A stretch of DNA of 64,000 nucleotides from Phyto melanocephala. Lineage: Eukaryota; Arthropoda; Insecta; Diptera; Rhinophoridae. How positions within the stretch are numbered: position 1 is the stretch's first letter; every line of letters starts with the position of its first letter. Both the position numbers and the translations under genes were made by a program. Below are positions 55,861-64,000 of the stretch, piece after piece. The stretch lies in NCBI GenBank assembly GCA_941918925.1, contig OW799236.1:64442685-64506684 (forward strand). Direction: 5' to 3'. The notes under the pieces were generated by a model that searched no databases, was not told where the DNA came from, and saw nothing but the letters and a program-made list of their open reading frames with translations.

Positions 55861-58800
55861 TTAGTTGGCGAAGTAACAAAACTCAATGTTCATTTAAGCT
55901 GTCAAGTACTTGATTAAAGTAGTCAGAGTTTTTTTTTTATTATTTTGAGTTGGTTGCAGTTAGGGGTTTTTGTCTAATAAATTATTTTTTTAACATTAGT
56001 AATTAGCGTTTATATAAGTTTGTCATTTCGTTTGTAATTTTTACAATCATATACGACTCTGTAATGCATGTATATAATTATGTATCGCTAGAGTTCATTT
56101 AGCTTTGTTTATTTGTTTGTATATAAGTGGAAGTCAGGCTTCTGAAGCCATTATAAGTCCTATAAGCCAAATAGTATATTTATACATTAGATATATATAG
56201 TTGAAAATTATGGGGTTGAAAATCAATAATATCAATCCATAAACAGCAGATTTTAAAAAACTATGCTAACGCCTCTGCTTTCTTACAAAAAAAAAAGGTT
56301 TTAATTAAATAAATAAAGTTGTTGATATCTACCTATAACATACAAGTTTCTAAGATTTTCCTTTCAAAATCATTAAAATCGGTCGACAAAATTTAGCTGA
56401 ATTCTCCTAAATCTTATGTTAAACTACATATCGATGGTTTAATACAAAAAGAGAGTATGTCGATAATAAGCAATTGTGCTAAACTTAAGTTATTGATACT
56501 AAACGAAATAATGATTAGAATAAGTTAAACTTATTCAAACACTCAAACTACAAACATTTGACTTAAGACCTTCTTGTCTACCTTCATAGAAATATTAGTT
56601 GAACTTTCAAAAAATTCAGTCGAGCAAATAAATTTGTATTTTTAATGTGATGCCTCTTATCATAAAATCCATAGCAAGACGGGGTTCAGTATAAACGATT
56701 TTTAGTTCTGTATTTTTTTTTTAAACTTTTGACAAAATATTTAAAATAAAATTGTTAAAAAAAACCGGTAGTTAGAAAACGATTTAATGATATTTTTACG
56801 CGTATAGTACAATATAATGCGTAGAAAGACGTCAAACAATACAAACAAAGCGTTTTGCTTAAGATTAAGAAACTTGATTTAAAACACATGTGACATATAA
56901 TGCAACTGCATAATTGTCATTTTGAAATTATTAGTTGCTAGTAAATAGCAACCCAACTTCAGTTTTACTTTACGGTTCACAGCTGTTAAATAGTGAAAGT
57001 TGTGAAATTTCACAAAATAATTCTATGTCATTGCGATTGAGCGCAATTCAGTTTTGTTCGATGTCGGAAAGACTCTTTTTATGACCTACTTTTGCATAAC
57101 AAGCTTTAACTTTCTTTCTATTTTCTGATGTAGCCCATTTTCAATACTCAACATTGTGCTCTTTGTTCGAGCTCTATCGTGTTTCAACAGACGGACAGAC
57201 ATAGCTAGATCGTCTGAAAATGAAACTAGGATACAAAAAATATACAACAAAATTAATGTTTCGATGTGTTACAAACGAAATGACAAAATGCTTATTAGCC
57301 CCACACAATTTTTGTTGGTGGTGAGTAAAAAAAATTAATTTTATGTGGAGTTTGTTGTGTAGTCTGCTAAAAAAAATCTAATCAGCGATATAAATGCGGT
57401 GTGAAATCCACTAACATATGCATTTGTATTTGAAATAAACATTTTTAGATTAAGAATTTGTATTATTTTTTATTTGTATAAAAAAAGTGAAAAAGATTGG
57501 CAAAAGACAATAATACAACACATAAAAAATAGTTTCAGAGACGCCACTACTATTTAACTTAGATTGTGTAAGTCATTGCATAAGTATATATTTTTTAAAT
57601 AAGAAATTATTTGTTATATATTGCACTTGGAAAAATTTATATGTATATATCAGTGTACATGCAAGTCATTTAAACATAAAAACATGCGCTATTAATTTAA
57701 TCTGTTGAAAGTTGTAAAATTAAATTTTTGTTTTTTACACTTTGGACGTTACATCCTTATCTTGGCAATATGAACTGTGGCAAATGTAATAAAGACAGGT
57801 TAAGAAAAAAAATTTGTTATCTAAAATGTCATTTAAAATTTCATATAAAAATGTTGTAGGAATCACAAATTAATTCCTTAAAAACACTGACTTCCTCTCA
57901 AGTGCTTGATTTAGTAATCGCCTTTTATGGCTATTTTTTTTAAATTGCAAGTTAGCGATACAAACGAGCCTGTTAGTAACTTTAAATACTATGTTTTATT
58001 TTTAGTATTGTTATAATTTAGTTATAAATAAACACAATCCTCAAAAAATATTAAATACAACAATTATTATTATTAATTTTATATTGTTTGTATTTCTAAT
58101 AACTTTTTTATATGAAATCGATAACGTAATTCTATTTAGTTATATATTTAGTTAAAATAATATTTTATACCAAAAAGCTATTAATTAATAAAAACTAGTA
58201 AATGTTTTTTAAAACCTACACATAATCTATATTATCATTTCTATTTTAGTTTTAAAAATATTTGTATTAAAAAAACTAATTTCTTTAGTAAAAAAAAAAA
58301 TTATATATATTATTTTAACATGACTTGACAATAAGTACATAAAAGGAAAATAAAAAAAATGTTAAAAATTTTTATTTATGTCACAAATACATTACAAAAA
58401 TGTACTAAAAAAAATAATAAATTCAAATCAAATTTATAATCAAAAAATTAATAAAATGTGTTTAGAAAAAAAATAAATAAAAAGTTATTTTTAAAAGACT
58501 GCTTGAAAATGCTCATAGAGGACTAGATACGATCAAAATACTCATCAAGCCTTTACGCAGTATTTGTAAAAATTTTTTTTTTGTTTTTCCATCTAACAAA
58601 GCCTACCGCAATGCTTGCTTAAGGAGCTAATACACGGCATGTTTTTTACATCTGACTTGTCAAATTCTCCACTGCTAATACAAACATGTCGTGTGTTACC
58701 TTTAAAACATTACTTCTGTAAAAAAACATGTGTTGAGACCAGAGAATGACAACGATTACAACTTCGAATATACATTGAGTATTATTAGCAAAACATGTAT

Positions 58801-59078
58801 ATGTAAGTGCGTACGGTTACAGCTAAAAAAAATACTCTATCCGTACATACTCGTTTGATGTTCGGCATAAGTATATACAAGTAACCGAAATCTAAGTATT
58901 TTTCGTATAAATACTCTATATTGTACACAGTACAACTAATTGGACTTAAGTTCTTAAGTGTTATCGATTATCCGTAAAAAAGCGAGTAAAATGAGTAACC
59001 GTTTTTATAATTCAAGCGAGAGCATCAGTAGAAATTTTGCATGCGTTTTGATTTAGTAAAAATGCACTTGCTTGGGTT
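55861..59078 (+). other. Intergenic AT-rich sequence with a repeat relic
   Basis: I see no gene. 57020-57330 is a truncated DINE/HINE-like relic, and 58630-58705 has a small inverted repeat (tacacggcatgttt and aaacatgtcgtgtgt). The rest is AT-rich and unremarkable. Confidence 0.5.
57020..57330 (+). mobile_element. DINE/HINE-like element, subfamily 3 fragment
   Basis: It matches the second half of copy J (27788-28745): tagcccattttcaatac, tcaacagacggacagacatagctagatcgtc, tttcgatgtgtt and aatgacaaaatg. The head and tail are missing. Confidence 0.6.
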
Positions 59079-59086
59079 ATGAAAAC

Positions 59087-59940
59087 TAGGGTTAGGCAAA
59101 ATATATCGATATATCAAAATATTTGATATTTTGTTTTAAAAATTTTGATATTAATCGCCGATATTTTAAATACCTCAATATCGATACATCGATATTTATT
59201 TACTAATATCGGAGCTGATATTTTTTAAAGTTTTCCAAAAGAAGGTACAGCAGCAAAGGCGAATTTAGTTTTAATAATACTAGAATACTTTTTATATACT
59301 TATGCATTAATGCATCAAATTACTGTCAGTGTTCTTGTAGGGCTGCTTCTATCAACAATGATGTCACGCTTTTTAGTTTATCGTTTGACTAAACAGTTTT
59401 ACAACTATTCACTATTGTTATTTAAGAATTGGCATCACTAGTCATATAATTAATTCTCATCCTTAATCGTAAATATTTTTTAGAATTTATTTTATAGATT
59501 TGGTGTAAACAATACATCAATTGTTGATTTTAAATTTAAGATTGTCTAATGAATTTTTGATTTATTTCTTGTTTTATGTTTGATCTAGTCATATAACTGA
59601 TCTTATCCTTAATCGTAAATATTTTTTCTAATTTTCGTTTTTATAAGCTCACGCATAAGAGCATTTATACTATTAATATATATTATAATATCTAGTTTAT
59701 TTATTATAAAAATTGGAAAAAAAAGTTACTACGAAGCCTAATATATACATCTATTTTTGTTTGTATGTACATAAGTGAGTGTATTTAATTTTCATATGTA
59801 AATCATTTCAACAATAACTAGGTAAATATGTTTCAGTCGATATATCGAAATATCGATATTTTAAATTAATAAATATCGATGGTAAAATAAAATATCGATA
59901 TAATAAATATCGATAGATTTTTCCAATTTGCCCATCCCTA
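59087..59940. mobile_element. hAT-type non-autonomous element, 854 bp, 8-bp target duplication
   Basis: ATGAAAAC is duplicated exactly at both borders (59079-59086 and 59941-59948). The ends TAGGGTTAGGCAAA and TTTGCCCATCCCTA are imperfect inverted repeats of the hAT type. It has no transposase. Near both ends are clusters of TATCGATA/atatcgat motifs. A segment with cataattaattctcatcctt and aatcgtaaatattttt is partly duplicated inside (59441 and 59589). Confidence 0.85.
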
Positions 59941-59969
59941 ATGAAAACAGCACAACAATTACAGTCAGT

Positions 59970-61175
59970 CAGTCGAATGGAGATCGCCCCTTTATCTAGT
60001 CTTTATAGATTTCGAAAAAGCCTTTGACACACTCTCAGACGATGCCATTTAGAAAGCACTGACCAGTAAAGGCGTTCCTAGGAAAATAATTGAGATCATT
60101 CAGGAGTTGTACAGAAACGCAAATTGTAGTTTCTGTTAAAGCGGGTGTGCGTCAAGGCTGCATATTGTCACCGTTACTTTTTAACGTTGTGCTGGACATC
60201 GTTATGAAAAATGCAACGGCCAAAAACAGAGGCATAATGTGGGGACTTGGTGAGCGTTTGGCCGATCTTGAATATGCCGACGACATATGCCTTCTAACAC
60301 ATAGTCACTCCGACATGTTAGAAAGCCTAAAGATGGTAGAGTCAGAAGCTGCAAAGGCAGGCCTCAAAATAAATATTCCTAAGACAAAAGCCATGAGAAT
60401 AAATTCCACATGTAACAGACCATTTTCCATCCAAAACACTCAAATCCAGGGGCCGAATTGCGGCATTCGATCACGATCGAAATTTTACTCGAACGATCGA
60501 GTTCGCTGTGCTTTAGTTATAGAGATTCTAATAAGAATTTTACAATTTCGATCACGTTCGAATGCCGTAATTCGGCCACAGGATGTTAACACTTTTTGCT
60601 ACTTGGGTAGTATCATAACAACGACCGGAGGATCTTCTGATGATGTACTGAATCGCACTATGAAAGCCCGACAAGCGTTCGGCCATCTTAGCACAGTGTG
60701 GAAATCACCAGTCATCTTCACCCACACAAAAATCAACATCTTCAATTCATGTGTGAAATCGGTTCTTCTCTATGGGTGCGAAACGTGGAACATGGCTACC
60801 AAAGATTCGAACAACCTGCAAGTCTTCGTCAACAAATGCCTGAGAAGAATATTAAAAATTTTCTGGCCCAACAGGATATCCAATGTAAAACTCTGGGAAC
60901 GCACTCACCAGACTCAAATACAAATCGAAGTGTTAAGAAGGAAATGGCGCTGGATTGGCCATGCACTGCGAAGATCTCCAGATGATGTAACCCGTAATGC
61001 TATAGACTGGAACCCACAGGGTAGTAGAAGAAGAGGACGTCCAGCACACACTTGGCGATGACAGCTAGACTCAGAAGCGTTGGGAGCAGGCAAAACCTCG
61101 AACGAAATAAAGAACCTTGCACCAAGCAGAAACGAATGGCGAAACTTTGTTGAGGCCCTATGCTCCTTATAGGAA
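59970..61175 (+). pseudogene. LINE reverse transcriptase fragment, 5' truncated and broken
   Basis: It begins inside the RT domain (VFIDFEKAFDTLSDDAI near 60000) with a TAG at about 60049 and a frame change near 60130. It then runs open from 60090 to 61061 with GVRQGCILSPLLFN, the catalytic YADDI (near 60278) and, after an inserted MITE (60451-60577), FCYLGSIITTTGG, VLLYGCETW and the C-terminal block WRWIGHALRRSPDD...RRRGRPAHTW. These match non-LTR retrotransposons of the RTE/Jockey range. The 3' end runs to aggaactaaaggaaccaa and a (TA)n tail (61187-61210). Confidence 0.85.
60451..60577. repeat. Palindromic MITE inside the LINE frame
   Basis: The ends ggccgaattgcggcattcga and its inverted partner (tcgaatgccgtaattcggcc) enclose a further inverted pair (cgatcacgatcgaaattt). 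The insertion separates RT sequence (ending NTQIQ) from its continuation (DVNTFCYLG) yet leaves the frame open. An older relative is at 47402-47520. Confidence 0.8.
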
Positions 61176-61272
61176 CTAAAGGAACCAATATATATATATA
61201 TATATATATAATGATATTATATGGAAACTTATTTTAGGCCTAAAGGTTCTAATAACGAAATTTATAATTTTA

Positions 61273-62005
61273 CTAGCTAATACCCGGTGTGCTTCGCCGC
61301 CCCAAATTTTAGTATTTAATTCATATGACAGGTGCCACGCCCACTATTGTTAATGCACCAATTTTTTCCATAAATGTTTATTTGAATATCAAAGTTGCTT
61401 TTGCAAAATTTTAGTACTCTAATCGATATCGTTTTCCAGATATACGAATTTTAGTATTTAATTCATATGGCAGGTGCCACGCCCGCTATTGTTAATGCAC
61501 CCATTTTTTCCATAAATGTTTATTTGAATATCAAAGTTGCTCTTGCAAAATTTTACTACTCTAATCGATATCGTTTTCCAAATATACGAATTTTAGTATT
61601 TAATTCATATGGTAGGTGCCACGCCCACTATTGATAATGCACCCATTTCTTGCGTAAATGTTCAACTGGGTGTCAAAGTTGCTCTTGCAAAATTTTACTA
61701 CTCTAATCGATATTGTTTTCCAAATATACGAATTTTAGTATTTAATTCATGTGGCCACGCCTACTATTGCAAGTCCGCCCATTTTTTACCCAAATGTTTG
61801 TGTGGATGTCAAAGTTTACCGTACTTAATTTTAAGACTAGCTGCATTAATTTTCGTGATATATAATATTTAATAGCCTATAGTTCCTTCCAGACATACAG
61901 AAAGATTCCGTGAAAATTTCAAGGAAATCGGTCCAGCCGTTTAACCGTCTATAAAGCACAAACAAACATATAAACATACAAACACACATTGATTTTTATA
62001 TATAA
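61273..62005 (-). mobile_element. Helitron-like non-autonomous element with tandem units
   Basis: Read on the minus strand it ends cggcgaagcacaccgggtattagCTAG followed by T, the Helitron 3' signature. The other end is A|TTATATATAAAAATC, a slight variant of the usual TC start. Four tandem units of about 143 bp start near 61304, 61447, 61589 and 61731, each beginning aattttagtatttaattcat and containing ggtgccacgcccac. A truncated relative is at 34845-35225. Confidence 0.75.
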
Positions 62006-62884
62006 TTTTATAAAATAAATAAAATCGAAAATTCAAAATTTTAAGCTTTACGCATTTTCTTAAAAATCAATCCTGTTTTGATGTTTTTTGAATCTTAAAG
62101 TTGACAACACTTGTGAAATAATGAAACCTCTCACTTCACGATGAGAAGTATATTTTAATACATAAAAAGCAGGGATGGAAAGGTTAACATCTAACTTTGA
62201 ATACAATTTATGGTAATAATTATTCATACTCTCAAATCTCACTGTGTGAATACAAATTCGATTTCAAAATAAAGTTTGAAAAATTTTTTAAATTAATGTT
62301 CCATTATGTGGTTCAGAACATAAAACATTTACAGGTTTTTTCTGGCATTAATTTATTTGGGTCAGCTAGGCTGTCATCACTTCCTGTATAAGAGCACCCT
62401 TCTTAATGTTGGATTTTCCTTGGAAACTTGTGTGTTTTTTTTTCAATAATTCCTAACAAAAATCATAAATAAAACGTAATTATATAAATAGTAAATCAAA
62501 AAAAAAATACATTGTTAAATATCTATTGCCAGTATCAATTCAACTAAATTTTCACTTTTATTTTCTTTAATTTTTACTTATCTTTTTCTGCTTTTATATC
62601 AAAATGATTTCTTTTAAGTTGATAAGCCATACAAATTTCAGCTATAACAGTTGCGTTTCTTAATACTAAAAATAAATAATAAATATAAGTAGATTTATTT
62701 TTATTAAAAAACATTTTATTATTATGTGTTAGCTCATTGCTTGTTTAAATTAATAAACAATATAATTTATATTGTTATATATATTTACAATAAAAATAGT
62801 TCCAACCCTGACCAATTTTCTTTTTGTTTGATAAAAAATGAAAGAGCAGAATAAAGCACTTTTACTTGTTTTTTTGTTCAAAAG

Positions 62885-62960
62885 TACTTATAAGTATGTC
62901 GCAATACTTATAAGTATTTGGCCAATACTTATAAGTATTTTGCCAATACTTATAAGTAAT
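62885..62960. repeat. Four-unit tandem repeat built on ACTTATAAGT
   Basis: Four copies of about 21-22 bp (aatacttataagtatttggcc-type), each containing the perfect palindrome acttataagt. No function is recognised. Confidence 0.8.
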
Positions 62961-63000
62961 TTGTTTTCGCACATGTATATCCGAATAATACGTATGTATG

Positions 63001-63999
63001 TACACAGAAAAAAATAAATATGGATTTTAATTACGAAATTAATATTATTAATGAAAAAATTGTTTAATTTTGCTCCAATCATCAAAATGATACTATTAAT
63101 TAAATGAAAATTAATAGTTTTAATTGAAAAAATATGGAGAAAAATATCAATTAAAACAGTATTAAAAAATTAATTAAAATTTTCGATAATTTTCAAAAAT
63201 GATTTTAATTAATTTAATCATGTCTTTATTTGAGATTTGGGTTTTATAATATTAAAGCATTTATTATATCAATAATATAATTTAATAAACCTGCATAAAA
63301 AAATACAAAAAAAAAATCTTTTTTTTATATTTGTTTATTCTTAATATACTACATTTATATTACAAAGGAATCAATATTTTTTCATATTTCGTTACTTATA
63401 TAATAAAATTAATGATAAGAAATAGTGTTCCAAACACATACACATACAACACCATATCAAAAGCCGGATTTCCTAAAATAATTTTTAGCATCAATGACCT
63501 AGATATAAAGGAACATTAACCGGTAAAAAGGCTTGATCAGGCAGAGTGAAGAAATTCCACTAACTTACCTATTAACATGAGAATTCTGAGGAATATAAAG
63601 GCATACAATAAATATGTAATGAATTTTGGCATACCTACAATGAAACCGAAACCATTTATTATATTTAAAGCAGAACATATTGTTATATAAGTATGTACGT
63701 ATGTGCTCTTACCAGAACTTTCTCTTGCAGATTGGCGACAATTTTTCATTATTTCGCTCCTTGAGTAACATTTATAAAAAATTTATTCTTCAAATTAAAT
63801 TTTCAAATAAATGTCATTTAAAATAATATATTTTATTTTTTAAAATTTTTTTAAACTGACAGAAATCTCTTTGTTTTTTGAAAATATTTAATATCAATTA
63901 AAAAATTTAATTAAATTAATGAAAAAAATAATTAGAATTCAAAAACAAATTAAAAATTCAATTAATTAAACAAATTTTAGCAATATTTTTTTCTGTGTA
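63001..63999. mobile_element. Possible transposon ends (TACACAGAAAAAAATA) at the window edge
   Basis: tacacagaaaaaaata at 63001 is inverted at 63984-63999 (tatttttttctgtgta). These may be the two ends of one 1-kb element, or ends of two separate MITEs flanking the small gene at 63396-63749. The similarity is only about 16 bp and the window stops here. Confidence 0.4.
63396..63749 (-). CDS. Possible three-exon gene for a 59-residue hydrophobic protein
   Basis: I do not recognise the protein. On the minus strand, exon 1 is 63749-63713 (ATG...TCTG, donor gtaaga), exon 2 is 63634-63569 (acceptor tttcattgtag, donor gtaagt) and exon 3 is 63472-63396 (acceptor attattttag, stop TAA). The introns are 78 and 96 bp, typical of flies, and both junctions are phase 1. 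The product begins MKNCRQSARESSG and has two hydrophobic stretches (FITYLLYAFIFLRILMLIG and MVLYVYVFGTLFLIINFII) that could span a membrane as a hairpin. AATAAA on the same strand lies at 63339-63334, about 57 nt past the stop. The frame is short and AT-rich, so chance remains possible, but two good introns plus a polyA signal argue for a real transcript. Confidence 0.5.
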
Positions 64000-64000
64000 G

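Noticed and set aside
61609..61872. 87-residue frame in the Helitron-like element
   Set aside because: It runs through the tandem units, which are non-coding in the related fragment at 34845-35225.

Overview
The window is AT-rich eukaryotic DNA from a higher fly. A blowfly or house-fly relative (calyptrate dipteran) is my best guess, based on the fly-type PIX protein, the 59-131 bp small introns and the crowd of insect transposon families. It is mostly one large gene. The + strand carries a PIX-family Rho/Rac guanine nucleotide exchange factor, RtGEF (dPix). Its coding sequence runs from 214 to 55491 in ten exons whose splice phases all agree (1049 codons in total). Exon 1 holds the SH3 domain and the start of the DH domain. 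Exons 2-5 (10550-11706) complete DH and PH. Exons 6-8 hold a linker with poly-Q and a conserved PIX proline motif. Exon 9 carries the GIT-binding-like segment, and exon 10 the C-terminal coiled coil, 31 kb downstream. Two alternative ends are visible: an 816-residue read-through of exon 6 with a Cys-rich tail, and a read-through of exon 9 that would lose the coiled coil.

Almost everything else lies in the introns and is transposon-derived. Intron 1 (552-10549) has three copies of a dispersed element with subterminal inverted repeats (a DINE/HINE-like family). One of them is split by a young BEL/Pao retrotransposon (3349-9705; near-identical LTRs, 5-bp target duplication). Introns 7 and 8 hold hairpin elements, including a perfect 57-bp inverted repeat and a 681-bp palindrome, plus a decayed mariner.

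Intron 9 (24423-55300) is a transposon graveyard. It holds a broken piggyBac (28940-31321), short Helitrons, fold-back MITEs and a 3.3-kb DNA transposon with about 475-bp terminal inverted repeats nested in another element (39049-42381). It also holds a DD37E Tc1/mariner relative (47614-48826), nested DINE/HINE-like copies, a tRNA-derived SINE and a Helitron whose empty site can be read from a related copy.

Downstream of the gene (55492-64000) are a hAT-type non-autonomous element with an 8-bp target duplication and many TATCGATA motifs, a broken LINE containing a palindromic MITE, a Helitron-like element and a short tandem array. On the minus strand there is a possible three-exon gene (63396-63749) for a 59-residue hydrophobic protein that I do not recognise. 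No rRNA, functional tRNA, CRISPR array or prokaryotic feature is present.
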